Position numbers and translations under genes: made by a program. From Fibrobacter sp. UWB5 (lineage in GTDB: Bacteria; Fibrobacterota; Fibrobacteria; Fibrobacterales; Fibrobacteraceae), in NCBI RefSeq assembly GCF_002210295.1, contig NZ_MWQH01000001.1, positions 806,001 to 870,000 on the forward strand: a DNA stretch of 64,000 nucleotides, in the 5' to 3' direction. Positions 17,014 through 27,000 of the stretch are shown piece after piece. How positions within the stretch are numbered: position 1 is the first letter of the stretch; each line of letters opens with the position of its first letter. The notes below the pieces were generated by a model. It did not search any database. It was not told the DNA's origin and was given only the letters and a program-made list of their open reading frames with translations.

Positions 17014-17640
17014 TTGGCGTTACAAAACCCCCGCGACCGTCGCATGCCGAACAGACAGAGTGATGGAACCCGCATTAACGAAGACATTCGCATTTCCCCG
17101 ATCCGTCTTGTAAAGGAAGATGGCGAGGCCGTCATCATGGATACCAAACAGGCTCTCCAGATGGCCAAGGACGCCGGACTGGACCTGGTGGAAGTGTCTC
17201 CCAATGCTAAGCCGCCTGTATGCCGTATCATCAACTACGGCAAGTTCAAGTTTGAACAGATCAAGAAGGCCAAGGCCGCAAAGGCCAAGCAGCACGTGGT
17301 GAAGCTTAAAGAAATCAAGATGCACCCGAAGACTGCCGAGAACGACTACCTGTACAGGATCAAGCAGGCCGCCGAGTTCTTGCAGGATGGCATGAAGGTC
17401 AAGCTTATTATGCAGTTCCGTGGGCGCGAAATGGCGCACATGGACTACGGCAAACGCCTGATGGAGCGCGCTAAAGAAGACTTGCTCCAGTACGGCGACT
17501 TGGAAATGGATTCGCGAGTCGAAGGCAACACAATGCTCTCGATTTACGGTCCGAAACGCGGTGCAGGTGCTGCCAAAAAGCAGCCCCAGGCACCAAAGCC
17601 CGTAACCGAGCCCATGGCAGCAGGTGAGGCTTCAACTTAA
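17014..17640 (+). CDS. infC: Translation initiation factor IF-3
   Basis: A 208-residue IF-3 that binds the 30S subunit and checks start codons. The N-domain begins at RINEDIRISPIRLV; the linker is Lys-rich (KKAKAAKAKQHVVKLKEIKM); the C-domain has VKLIMQFRGREMAHMDYG. A Pro/Ala-rich tail extends past the usual end. The likely start is TTG at 17014, with AGAGG seven bases before it; the first ATG is at 17044. Rare start codons are a known hallmark of infC, which controls itself through start-codon discrimination. It is the first gene of infC-rpmI-rplT. Confidence 0.96.
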   Translation: MALQNPRDRRMPNRQSDGTRINEDIRISPIRLVKEDGEAVIMDTKQALQMAKDAGLDLVEVSPNAKPPVCRIINYGKFKFEQIKKAKAAKAKQHVVKLKEIKMHPKTAENDYLYRIKQAAEFLQDGMKVKLIMQFRGREMAHMDYGKRLMERAKEDLLQYGDLEMDSRVEGNTMLSIYGPKRGAGAAKKQPQAPKPVTEPMAAGEAST

Positions 17641-17658
17641 TAACCTAAAGAGGTAAAA

Positions 17659-17856
17659 ATGCCTAAGATGAAAACACACAGCGGTGCTAAGAAGCGCTTC
17701 CGCCTGACTGGCTCCGGCCACGTCAAGTTCAAGCGTGCTGGCATGCGCCACATTCTTGCCAAGATGTCCACGAAGCGTAAGCGTAACCTGCGTAAGGGCG
17801 CTCTCGTTAAGAAAGTTGATGTTTACCATGTCAAGCGTCTGCTTGTCGTTGCATAA
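17659..17856 (+). CDS. rpmI: 50S ribosomal protein L35
   Basis: A 65-residue basic protein with the L35 pattern: [20 protein letters not shown] at the start and [11 protein letters not shown] before the end. It sits between infC and rplT in the order conserved across bacteria. An AGAGGT ribosome binding site precedes the ATG. Confidence 0.98.
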   Translation: MPKMKTHSGAKKRFRLTGSGHVKFKRAGMRHILAKMSTKRKRNLRKGALVKKVDVYHVKRLLVVA

Positions 17857-17867
17857 GGAGTGTAAGA

Positions 17868-18218
17868 ATGCCACGCGCTAAAACCAGAGTTCCTTCCCGC
17901 GAACGCCGCAAAAACATCCTCAAGGCCGCCAAGGGTTTCTATGGCCGTCGCAAGTCGAACCTTCGCCTTGCTATTGACGCCGTAGCCCACGCCGGTCAGT
18001 ATGCCTACGCTCACCGCCGTGACAAGAAGGGTGACTTCCGCTCTCTGTGGATCACTCGCTTGAACGCAGCTGTCCGCGAATATGGCATCAGCTACAGCCA
18101 GTTCATTTACAAGCTTTCCAAGGCCAACATCCAGATGAACCGCAAGGTTCTCGCCGATATGGCTGTTGCCGATCCGGCAGCATTTGCCAAGGTCGTGGAA
18201 ACTGTGAAGGCTGCCTAA
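17868..18218 (+). CDS. rplT: 50S ribosomal protein L20
   Basis: A 116-residue early-assembly protein of the large subunit. The N-terminal basic extension ([28 protein letters not shown]) binds 23S rRNA; the globular part contains [20 protein letters not shown], the L20 signature. In other bacteria L20 represses its own operon through the leader mRNA. It is the last gene of the operon; a strong terminator follows at 18244. Confidence 0.98.
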   Translation: MPRAKTRVPSRERRKNILKAAKGFYGRRKSNLRLAIDAVAHAGQYAYAHRRDKKGDFRSLWITRLNAAVREYGISYSQFIYKLSKANIQMNRKVLADMAVADPAAFAKVVETVKAA

Positions 18219-18243
18219 TAGCTTCATCTTCACGCGAGAAATT

Positions 18244-18275
18244 CGCCTCGTTCTTTTTGAACGAGGCGTTTTCTT
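18244..18275 (+). terminator. Terminator of infC-rpmI-rplT
   Basis: A perfect CGCCTCGTTC/GAACGAGGCG stem with a 5-T loop, followed by TTTTCTTTT, 25 bases after the rplT stop. Confidence 0.95.
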
Positions 18276-18299
18276 TTGTATGAAATGGAATGAGCAGTC

Positions 18300-18376
18300 A
18301 AAGGGACTGCGGCTGCGCCAGTCTCCGAGCGTTGCATGAGAGCGGGAAAAGGGATTGACAGCTGCGTCAGTCTCCG
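18300..18376. repeat. Imperfect direct repeat with a copy of a tRNA-Gly 3' end
   Basis: Two units, 18300-18327 and 18348-18376, share AAAGGGA(C/T)TG and CAGTCTCCG and differ at about four positions. The second unit follows AGAGCGGGAAAAGGGA (18339-18354), a 16-base match to the 3' end of tRNA-Gly(GCC) at 18550-18565. The whole stretch 18276-18510 has no credible gene; the rest is GC-rich with several short inverted repeats. Confidence 0.7.
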
Positions 18377-18518
18377 CTGCGCGGCTGACTTGCTGCCCTG
18401 ACGGGCCTCCCGCCCTTTAGGGCGTGAGTTCCTAAACAACTCGCAAGCACTTCGTGCGCCTCGTTGTTTAGTCGGCCCCTCTTCTCGTCTCCGAGTCCCG
18501 TTCACGCGAATAAAAAAG

Positions 18519-18549
18519 AACGCCACCGTTAAGGTGGCGTTTCTTTTTT
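18519..18549 (-). terminator. Bidirectional terminator after tRNA-Gly(GCC)
   Basis: Stem AACGCCACC/GGTGGCGTT with a 5-base loop and T-rich flanks on both strands. It directly follows the minus-strand tRNA. Confidence 0.9.
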
Positions 18550-18551
18550 AG

Positions 18552-18624
<73 letters not shown>

Positions 18625-18655
18625 GGGGTAGCCCAATTATAGAATAATAAATTCG

Positions 18656-19732
18656 CTATGTCAAGGGCATATGCAGAGAAAAAATCAAAATTCCGTTCTT
18701 TTTTCCCCTTAATTCGAAAAATCCGGCCTTTACGCTCAAAAAACCGTGGGGTAGTGGTAGCGGTAGCCTCAGGAACAGGTCTTCCGAGATCAAGAAATCC
18801 TGCCCGAGCTTGGAGCAAAGGGTCTGGATTCGGGAGGTGGTGTTCAGGACGTCGCCGTGGTAGGCCATTTCGCTTCCGAAGTTTCCGACTTCGGTGGAGA
18901 TGACTTTTCCGCAATGGGCGGCGGCCTTGAAGGCGGGGACAATCCCGTAGCGTTTTTTGAATTTATATGCGGTGCGTTCCAGGCATTCTGCAAAATCGTA
19001 AAAGCAGTCTAGCGGGCGGGCGGCGCGTTTGCAGTCGCTGGTTTTCCAGGTCAAGAAAACGCCATCGCCTGCAATCTGGTAGATTTCACCGTGGTTTTCT
19101 TCGCAGCAGTTCGAAAGCAGGCGGTAGTAGTCGCGAATAAAGTTGCTGTACTTTACGTGCCCGAGTTCTTCTGCAATCTCGGTAGAGTGCTTCATGTCGA
19201 TGAACATGAAAATCAGGTCTTCTTCCTTGGGGTCCTGGTTCTTGCCGAGCAGGGTGTTCATAAAGACGCGGGTCCCGAATTTCTTGTGTACAGAACGGAC
19301 AAAGGTAATCAGGTTCCCGAGCATGAACAGTTCAAAGATCAGGATATGCGTCTTGGGTTGCTTAAAGACGTTAAGCACATGCTGCAGGGCGGCTTCGTTG
19401 ATAAGGCCTTCGCTCTTGTCGATGTCCCATATCAGAATGCAGAGTGTCAGGTTGGCGCAAATACTTGCGATAAAGAACCAAGAACGGATCAAGAGGGCGG
19501 CCACAACCGGCCTTTTGTCCATTTCGTCTTGCAGAATCATCACGTCGTAAATGGCGTGCGAAAGGCCCGTCAAAAGCGACAACTGCAGCATGAACAGCAT
19601 GCGTGTTGAGTCGAACCCGTTCCCGGCGCCGTACGTCAAAAGGGCCGAGGCGCTCAAGGTAAATATCACCCAGCTCAGGATGTAGAAACCGATCGCCTTG
19701 CATTTACGTTGCGTGAGTCTGGTAATGGCCAT
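18656..19732 (-). CDS. Membrane-bound class III adenylate/guanylate cyclase
   Basis: A 358-residue protein. The N-terminal half has four predicted membrane helices (residues about 14-34, 45-65, 82-102, 128-146). The C-terminal half is a class III cyclase domain: the first metal Asp in LIFMFIDMKHSTEIAEELG, the second in IYQIAGDGVFLTW, and the Asn/Arg transition-state motif in VLNTTSRIQTL. All key residues appear present, so it probably makes cAMP or cGMP. It lies 7 bases behind a 61-residue membrane protein gene. The substrate cannot be told from the sequence by eye. Confidence 0.87.
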   Translation of the reverse strand: MAITRLTQRKCKAIGFYILSWVIFTLSASALLTYGAGNGFDSTRMLFMLQLSLLTGLSHAIYDVMILQDEMDKRPVVAALLIRSWFFIASICANLTLCILIWDIDKSEGLINEAALQHVLNVFKQPKTHILIFELFMLGNLITFVRSVHKKFGTRVFMNTLLGKNQDPKEEDLIFMFIDMKHSTEIAEELGHVKYSNFIRDYYRLLSNCCEENHGEIYQIAGDGVFLTWKTSDCKRAARPLDCFYDFAECLERTAYKFKKRYGIVPAFKAAAHCGKVISTEVGNFGSEMAYHGDVLNTTSRIQTLCSKLGQDFLISEDLFLRLPLPLPHGFLSVKAGFFELRGKKNGILIFSLHMPLT

Positions 19733-19739
19733 AGCACCT

Positions 19740-19925
19740 TCAGTGGATAAATAGAGGCAACGCCCAAATCATGGCGATAATGATGATATCTTTGTACGAT
19801 TCGTCTAGAAGCAGGGTCGATGCCAAAAAGAAGATGGCGGTGGACAACGTCAAAAAAATCAGGAGCGGAAGCCGCTTCTTCAATTTTTTCTTGAATTTAT
19901 TTAGTTGTTTGTTGTCCATATACAT
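19740..19925 (-). CDS. Small membrane protein upstream of the cyclase
   Basis: A 61-residue protein with a basic N-terminus (NKFKKKLKKRLP) and two hydrophobic segments (LLIFLTLSTAIFFLASTLLL and IIIIAMIWALPLF). It is not recognised. The stop lies 7 bases before the cyclase ATG and overlaps its likely ribosome binding site (AAGGTG), so the two are probably coupled and the small protein may tune or anchor the cyclase. An in-frame ATG two codons in (19919) is an equal start candidate; no strong ribosome binding site is seen for either. Confidence 0.55.
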   Translation of the reverse strand: MYMDNKQLNKFKKKLKKRLPLLIFLTLSTAIFFLASTLLLDESYKDIIIIAMIWALPLFIH

Positions 19926-19985
19926 TTATATAATTTAAATTTTATAAAAAAGGATTTTTGTAACATTTTTATTCGTTTGTAAAAG

Positions 19986-21155
19986 ATGTTTTGTGTTTAT
20001 CTTCACGTGCCGTTTTGCAAAAAAATTTGCGATTATTGCGATTTTCGCGTAATGCCGTCGCAGTCGAAAATTTTTGCCGAATACACGGACTTGCTGTGTA
20101 AGCAAATTGTAAGTTTTGAGGAGGCGAATCCGGGGCTTCTTGCTAATGCGAAAACGCTTTACCTGGGTGGGGGAACCCCTTCGGAATTGCCGGCGGAGTT
20201 CCTGCGCCAGGTTTTCGATTGCCTCGCTTCGGTTGGGCTCTATGTGTCCAAATTAAGCGAAGTTTCCATGGAATTTAACCCGGAATCGACTAGCCGCGAA
20301 TCCGTGCGAAATGCGATGGAACTTGGCGTAAACCGCATCAGTCTTGGGCTCCAGACGTTTGATGCGAATTTGTTGAAATTGGTCGGGCGTTCGCATTCGG
20401 TAGAGGCGGGGCTAGATGCTTTAACCTTGCTGACCTCTACGCCGAACTTGCAGGTGAATGCGGACTTGATGTTCGATTTGCCGGGGCAGACTGTGGAGGG
20501 CTTTTTGGCCGATGTAGACCGCCTTTCGGATTTTCCGCTGAATCATGTCAGCTTTTACGGGTTGAACGTTTCGCCCCGTTCTAGGCTCGGTCACCGGGTC
20601 GATCGTGGGGAACTTACGGTCAACGAAGACCTGTACGAACCCATGTACTTGGGTGGTGTCGAAATCCTGGAACGCAAGGGCTTTGAACGCTACGAGGTAT
20701 CGAACTTTGCAAGGCCCGGTTTTGAAAGCGCGCATAACCAGAATTACTGGAATCGCGGCGAATATGCGGGTTTTGGCCCTGGCGCCCATAGTTATTTGCG
20801 CTCTGTCCGCTATTATGCCCCCGAAATTTACCCCCGGTGGCGCGATTATGTTAAGTCGGGCTGCTCGGAATCGATGCTTTCGGTTGACCGGCTTGGGCGT
20901 GAAGACGAAATCATGGAACTTTTATGGCTCTCACTTCGCCAATCGAAGGGAATTTCGACTGAAGATCTCGAAAAAATGGGAATCGCTCTGGATAAATCAG
21001 TGTGCGAACGCTGGATTTCGAAGGGCTTTTTGAAACAATGTAATCTGTTAAATTTGTTACAAACTAAATCCAATTTAAGGCTTGATGGCCGTGGCTGGAT
21101 TTTTATGGACGATATTGTTACAGATTTGGCGAATTCTTATTCCAACTTGGAATAA
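19986..21155 (+). CDS. hemW: HemW-like radical SAM protein
   Basis: A 389-residue radical SAM protein. The cluster motif C-x3-C-x2-C is in HVPFCKKICDYCDFR, followed by YLGGGTPSELP and SMEFNPESTSRESVRNAMELGVNRISLGLQTFD, the HemN/HemW pattern. The length and the lack of the extra N-terminal Cys of HemN favour HemW, a haem chaperone/inserter, over coproporphyrinogen dehydrogenase. The C-terminal winged domain (LLWLSLRQSKGISTEDLEKMG) is present. It is monocistronic. Confidence 0.92.
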   Translation: MFCVYLHVPFCKKICDYCDFRVMPSQSKIFAEYTDLLCKQIVSFEEANPGLLANAKTLYLGGGTPSELPAEFLRQVFDCLASVGLYVSKLSEVSMEFNPESTSRESVRNAMELGVNRISLGLQTFDANLLKLVGRSHSVEAGLDALTLLTSTPNLQVNADLMFDLPGQTVEGFLADVDRLSDFPLNHVSFYGLNVSPRSRLGHRVDRGELTVNEDLYEPMYLGGVEILERKGFERYEVSNFARPGFESAHNQNYWNRGEYAGFGPGAHSYLRSVRYYAPEIYPRWRDYVKSGCSESMLSVDRLGREDEIMELLWLSLRQSKGISTEDLEKMGIALDKSVCERWISKGFLKQCNLLNLLQTKSNLRLDGRGWIFMDDIVTDLANSYSNLE

Positions 21156-21292
21156 TCCGCCTTGGAAATGCCTTGAGATTCCTGTCACAACGTAAATTTT
21201 TGTTGTCCGTTTTCTGAAAAAAAATCATATCTTTGGAGTATATGTTATGCAAAGTTTTCTTTGCGTAATTTGAGTCAATTGTAGAGGTCATA

Positions 21293-24007
21293 ATGCAGTC
21301 TGTAAAAAATCATATTCTTTCGCTGATGATGTTCACGTTGCTTTGTCTTGCAGCGGGTGCTTTTGCGCTTGAATCGATTGATTGCATTGACTACAGTGGT
21401 AAGCCCGATGTGCGTTGCAAGTACTACCGCATCTGGGATAACCGTGGCGCCATTCTTTACGTGGTTCCGCCCGAAGCCGACCTTGTCAAGAAAAACGCCA
21501 TCAAGGGAGCTTCGTTCTTTATCTACGCTCCGCAAGAAAAGGACTATGGCCGCGACACTTTGACTCTTGAACTTTCCGAAGATTCCTCTATCGTCAAGAA
21601 CATGAAGGCTGTAAAAGCCGATGAAGATTCCGGTCTCGTGAAGTTGCGCGTCGGAAGCCGCTATAAACTCTACAACCTTATGCTCGGTACTGCCGAAGAC
21701 GAAGCTGCGACGGACCCGATTGTGAGCTTGGTCTACAACTTCTACGTGCCGTACCTCAAGTACATTGTGAAGGGCGAAGAAGTGGCGGATGCATCCAAGC
21801 TCCAGTACGAAGTGGGCGATACCATGCATGTCGATGTCGAAGCGATTATTCCGATTGGCCCGGCCAAGGGCCGTGTCGATTCGACTCTGAAGAGGACTTT
21901 CTATTTCAAGGCTTTCGGTGAAAGCGAAAACCTCCAGTTCTTGAGCGATGGTGGAGTAAACCTGAAGCAAAGTGACAACACCATTCGCTTAAATATTGAT
22001 AACGGCAAGGGCCAGTTCCTGGTAGTTGCAACCAAGGCTGTGACCGACGGCTCGACATTCAGTATGAACGCCTTCGACGACGGAAAGGATTCCGTAGGCG
22101 ACACCAAGTTCATTCTGACGGATCCGTTCCCGGGCGAATACCAGTTCGTGAACCCCGATATGCCGACTCTCGATAACGCAGCCATTTACGATACCGATGG
22201 CGATGGTATTGGCGACAGCATTGCGACCTGGTTCGGCGGTAAGACCGATTCCATGGACGTGAAGGATTTCTTCTACAGCTGGCCGAGCGACAAGTCCCTT
22301 GAAAAGTACAGTGGCGATGTCAAGCAAGATGGCGATATCTTTGGACTGCCCGACGTCAAGGTTGAAATCCAGGGCGACGACGCGAAGGGTATCGTAAAGG
22401 CTTATGTGTGCTCGGTGGGTAATCGCTGCGACACGCTCACGACCGCTCTTGCCGATAGCATTGGCGCTGCCATTCAGACGGCCACCTTGGTCAAGGGCAA
22501 TGACGGAACGGATACTTTGATCGTACGCTTCAACAAGGACATCGATCCGTCTTGGACGAGCGGTCGTGGATTGAAACTCAACGGCGAAGCAATCGATGTG
22601 GAGGCAATCTCAAAGAAGGGAACCCAGTGGGTCTTCACTGTGGAATCGGGCGTTGTGTCTGTGGGCGACATGCTCAAGATCGAAACCATCTGCAGTAACA
22701 AGGAATGCCCCGATGGAATCCTGACAGCCGCTGACGGTGTGCCGACCAGCAAGAACAACCAGGAAGTCCCGGTGCAGAATGCCGGCCGCATTTATGTAGA
22801 CAACGACAAGAACGGTTTCTATGACCGCGACGGTGACGGCCGCATGGACTCTACCTCGCTGGGCTTTGAAACACCGATTACCGAAGAAGATCTCAAGAAG
22901 ATGGATATCACCTTCTACTGGCTCGACAATGACGGTGAACTGGTCGCCATTCATCCGAATATTGCAGACCTTACCCTTTCAGAAGACGGCACGCTGCTGG
23001 GCTATGCTCTTGATCCTGAAGAATACGATATCAAGAAATTGTTGACAGGAATTGACAAGTCCTATTCGAAGGGCGGAAAGACCGAATACGGCTACGCCTC
23101 GATTACTAACAAGGTTTCTGTTGAAGGCAAGGAATCTGAAGAAGAAATGATGTACGGAATGAACGACTACATGGCTCCGGTCATTTCGTCGACGTTCCTG
23201 TATCCGGAATCCTTCCAGATGATGGAACCGGATAAATTCAAGATTAGTTTCTCTGAAACCATGGACAAGAATGCTGTCGATCTTACTGACGACTGCCTCG
23301 CTTTCTATGTCGATGGTTCTTGGGTGCATTACAGCCTTAAGTCTTCGGAATGGAGTGAAAATGGCCGTGAATTGATTCTGTACATGGAAGCCGGCGAAGA
23401 TCTTGCAAGCCGCATGAATCCTGCTGACTCCGTGCGCTTCGATAACTTCACGAGCGGCCTTGTCGACAAGAGCGGTAACAAGGTTTCTGAACTTGCTCCG
23501 ACTGTCATGGTGGAAGGCGATCCGCGCGTGATTATGAAGACGAATTCGTTTGCGGACTTGAACAAGGCTGAAGAACTCAGTGATCGCGTGAAGCCGTTCA
23601 CGATTGAACATGTGAAGGATGCCAAGGAAGCCTCTGATCAGTCTTCGCTGGGAGTGCTCATGGATATCGGTTATTCGACCATTATGGGTAAAGATGACAA
23701 GGGCCTGGTTGTGCCGAATATGGAAGATATCGGACTCCATTGGGAACTCTATGTGTATACGAATATTGGCAACTACGTTGGAGGCGCTTCGGGCAGCATT
23801 GCTTGCGATGATTCGTTCTTCGACGGCAACTGCCTTGAAAATCCGGACAAGCTCTATGTTCGCTGGAACATGCGTGCCGACAATGGCCGCAAGGTGGGCG
23901 CCGGTATCTATCTTGCAAAATTCAGAGTAAAGGTTTACGGAGCAAAGGAAGACTTTAAGGTTGAAAGAATCTTTAGATGGGGTATCTCTTCCAAGAGGGC
24001 TAAATAA
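21293..24007 (+). CDS. Large secreted protein with Ca-binding-like repeats and beta domains
   Basis: A 904-residue protein with a signal peptide (ILSLMMFTLLCLAAGAFA) and AGAGG before the ATG. The body is beta-rich and of unknown family. Two Asp-rich loops, YDTDGDGIGDSI (near residue 300) and DNDKNGFYDRDGDGRMDS (near 505), resemble Ca-binding loops of thrombospondin type 3 or dockerin type. Stretches such as DTLIVRFNKDID and FKISFSETMDKNAVD resemble bacterial Ig-like (SbsA/CHU-type) domains. The end, LYVRWNMRADNGRKVGAGIYLAKF, resembles a FlgD-like C-terminal module. The next gene has the same end, so the two are paralogues in one operon and probably surface structural or adhesion proteins. Confidence 0.8.
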   Translation: MQSVKNHILSLMMFTLLCLAAGAFALESIDCIDYSGKPDVRCKYYRIWDNRGAILYVVPPEADLVKKNAIKGASFFIYAPQEKDYGRDTLTLELSEDSSIVKNMKAVKADEDSGLVKLRVGSRYKLYNLMLGTAEDEAATDPIVSLVYNFYVPYLKYIVKGEEVADASKLQYEVGDTMHVDVEAIIPIGPAKGRVDSTLKRTFYFKAFGESENLQFLSDGGVNLKQSDNTIRLNIDNGKGQFLVVATKAVTDGSTFSMNAFDDGKDSVGDTKFILTDPFPGEYQFVNPDMPTLDNAAIYDTDGDGIGDSIATWFGGKTDSMDVKDFFYSWPSDKSLEKYSGDVKQDGDIFGLPDVKVEIQGDDAKGIVKAYVCSVGNRCDTLTTALADSIGAAIQTATLVKGNDGTDTLIVRFNKDIDPSWTSGRGLKLNGEAIDVEAISKKGTQWVFTVESGVVSVGDMLKIETICSNKECPDGILTAADGVPTSKNNQEVPVQNAGRIYVDNDKNGFYDRDGDGRMDSTSLGFETPITEEDLKKMDITFYWLDNDGELVAIHPNIADLTLSEDGTLLGYALDPEEYDIKKLLTGIDKSYSKGGKTEYGYASITNKVSVEGKESEEEMMYGMNDYMAPVISSTFLYPESFQMMEPDKFKISFSETMDKNAVDLTDDCLAFYVDGSWVHYSLKSSEWSENGRELILYMEAGEDLASRMNPADSVRFDNFTSGLVDKSGNKVSELAPTVMVEGDPRVIMKTNSFADLNKAEELSDRVKPFTIEHVKDAKEASDQSSLGVLMDIGYSTIMGKDDKGLVVPNMEDIGLHWELYVYTNIGNYVGGASGSIACDDSFFDGNCLENPDKLYVRWNMRADNGRKVGAGIYLAKFRVKVYGAKEDFKVERIFRWGISSKRAK

Positions 24008-24030
24008 GGATTTTTTCCGAGGGTAAGAAC

Positions 24031-27000
24031 ATGAGAAACACTGCCAAATATTTTTCGTTAGTTTTATTGTCTGCGGCGGCAAGCTACGCTGCAGGCGTAG
24101 ATTACCCTACTCCGGAAAACCCGGCAACGGGTATTTGGATTCAGCAGATTGGCGATATCGTGCCGCATGCTGCTACCAAGGCCACGCTGTACTATACCAA
24201 GTACGAACAGAGCGACCGCGTCAAGAGCATTAGCTACCAGTACAATGGTGCGGGTTACTTGCTCATGAAACCCTCGGACAAGAAGACTCTTTGTACCGAA
24301 GGCGATGGCATGGAAGGTGCCGATGGTATTGTTCACCATCCGGATGGCGACCTGTTGGTGGCCGGTCAGGGCGAACGTATTTTCAAGGTGAGTAAGACCG
24401 CCAAGGAAAATGGCGGTGCATGTCGTGTCGCAAGGGCTACTCCTGCGACGCGTAAGGGCGGTTTCTGGCATTTGATGATGGACCCGAAGGGAGATAACCT
24501 TTGGGCTGCCGGTATTCCGGGTTATCTGTACCGTTTTTCGACGAAAACCGATCCTCAAAACCACAACTTTGCAACGACTGGTTATCAGGTTGAATTGAGA
24601 CCCAAGGGACCGAAGCATACCTCTGAAGAAGACAAGAAACTGGCAACCGTGATTTGGGACGGCGATGGTACGGCCTTCTTTACGCGTTCGGACTATTTCG
24701 GTGGCGGCTGCGAAGCGGGCGGCGGATATAGGGCCTGTACGGAACAGGAACGCAAGAATAAGAATAACCTCAAGGATTCGTATTTCGGCGTGTTTACCGA
24801 TACGACTTGGGTGACTGTGACCAATGCGAACCGCGGTACTTATGGCGGTAACGTTGGTGATAAGGTCATTGCTTCTGTCGGCACCAAGGTTTTGATTGAC
24901 TCCTTGGAAGGTGCTCATGGTGGCGCCTACGATACTTATTCCAAGACGATCTTTGTGTTCGGCGGTTCTCGCATTGTGCAGATCCAGCCTTATCGCGAAG
25001 GTGGCGAAGTCAAGGCGAAAGTCGTTGCAACGATTGACCTTCGTGAATATTTCTTTGAAGAATCGAAGGCGAATTTGAGCGGCCCGAGAACCAGTGGCGT
25101 GGGCTGGCGTTTGGACCAGGGTACCACGGATGGTTACGGTCACCTTTTTGTGGCATCCAATACGGGTCACATGATTTTTGTGGATTATGCCGCAAACCCC
25201 AAGAAGCTGATTAACGACAACGTCTTGATTCACGTGCAGTGGATTGACAACTACCTTGACGACTTGGCTCCGCTTTCGGGTGTGGGCGTGATTCGTGAAG
25301 GCGGTAACACGGGTGGCGATGAAGAATTTTCGAGCAGCTCGCAGAGCAGTTCTTCGCTGGTGGAATACCATGAATCTTCTAGCAGCGTAAAGTCTAGCAG
25401 CTCGAATAACGGCTCTAGCTCCGGCAACAACGGCAATTCCAGCAGCGGTACCAATTTGAGCTCTGCAGGCAATGGCAATAGCTCCGGTGGCGATGCTTCT
25501 AGCTCTGGCAGCAATGACGGAAGTTCTAATAGTAACAGCGGAAGCTCTAACAGCAATGGCGGAAGCTCCAATAGCGATGGCTCTAGCTCTAACAGCAACG
25601 GAGGCAGCTCCGGTAATGATAATGGTAGCAGTGGTAACGATGGCACCAGCAGCGCTGGCGATTCTAACCTGAGCTCTGGCGGAAACGGTGGCCACTCTAG
25701 CAGCAACAGCAATGGCAACGGTTCTAGCAGCAGCGAACAGGGCAATGGCGAGGATGTGGGCGACAAGTCCTCTTCGAGCCGCGCTATCGGAACCGGTGAA
25801 GACGAAGGTGACGGATCCAGTTCTTCGAGAGTGTATTTCGGTGCCGAAGACTACGATGAAGATCCGGGCGATGGCTTCGATGAATATCCGTCTGCCGATG
25901 ACTTTGAAAAGGGTGATTCCCTTGTTTCTAAGACCGTGGTGCTTGTTCCCACGGATCCCGATCCGAGCAACCCGAAGGTGGTGGCAATCAATGGTAACCA
26001 TTACCTGCTGACGAATGATCCCAAGGGCATTCCGATGGACTTGCACTATAATTCCGGCCTGGATTCTGCCAAGGTGGGCGATGTCGTTGCCATTACCTTG
26101 GATAAGGATAAGGTTAAGGAATATTTCGGCTCTCCGGATTCTCTCCGCATTGTTTCGAAGACAGGCGTGAAGCTGGTTGATCCGACGGACGGTTCCAAGA
26201 ACGAATCCCTGGTTGTGAACGCCGACGGCTCCGTGACGATTTTCGTGACGGCAGACGAAGTGGTTCAGGGCGGCTCGATCAAGGTGTATGGTGGCAACGA
26301 AATGGTCATCATCGACAACATCAACTTCTTCGATCCGATTCCGGATACCCGCGTCGGCTATATCAAGGATACCGATGGCGATATGGCTTTGGACTATGTG
26401 GAAATTTTGCTGGACGACACCTTGTCGCAGACTTACTACTTGGATGGTGTGAAGCTTGTGATTGGTAAGGATACGCTTGATTGCGTGGATCCGAAGCTGA
26501 ATTCTGCTCGCGACCGTATTCTGGTGGATGTCTCTAGCCTCGTGCTTCCGTCTGTCGGCGAATTCCCGAAGGATGCCAAGGCCTTGGTAACCTATGGCGA
26601 CAAGGCTAGCGATGGCGCGACCTATGTGCGTGAAACCTCCATTGTGGAAGTGGGTAGCAATGTCATTAAGGATGCCTACGCTATTCGCAATGTAAACGGT
26701 CTCGATTCCCTGTTCTTGCAGTATAACATTGACCTGTTCCCGGTAGATATCGGTACGCCCGAAATGCTGGTCATGATCAAGCAGAGTGCCGAACGCTATG
26801 GCTTCGATGTGGACCAGATCAAGAAGGTCTACATGCCTGCCAAGGATATCGTGATTCTGGTTGGCAAGAACTTCAAGTTGAAGGGTAGTGACAAGGATAG
26901 CGTGTCGCTGTATCCGGGCGCCACTTTCACGAACTTGCCGTACATTACCTCTGACGAATACGAACGTGAAGTTCCTGTCCAGGTGGTTGACAGATTCCCA

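Noticed and set aside
18339-18376. A second tRNA gene before tRNA-Gly(GCC)
   Set aside because: Only 16 bases of the 3' end are present; no cloverleaf can be formed.
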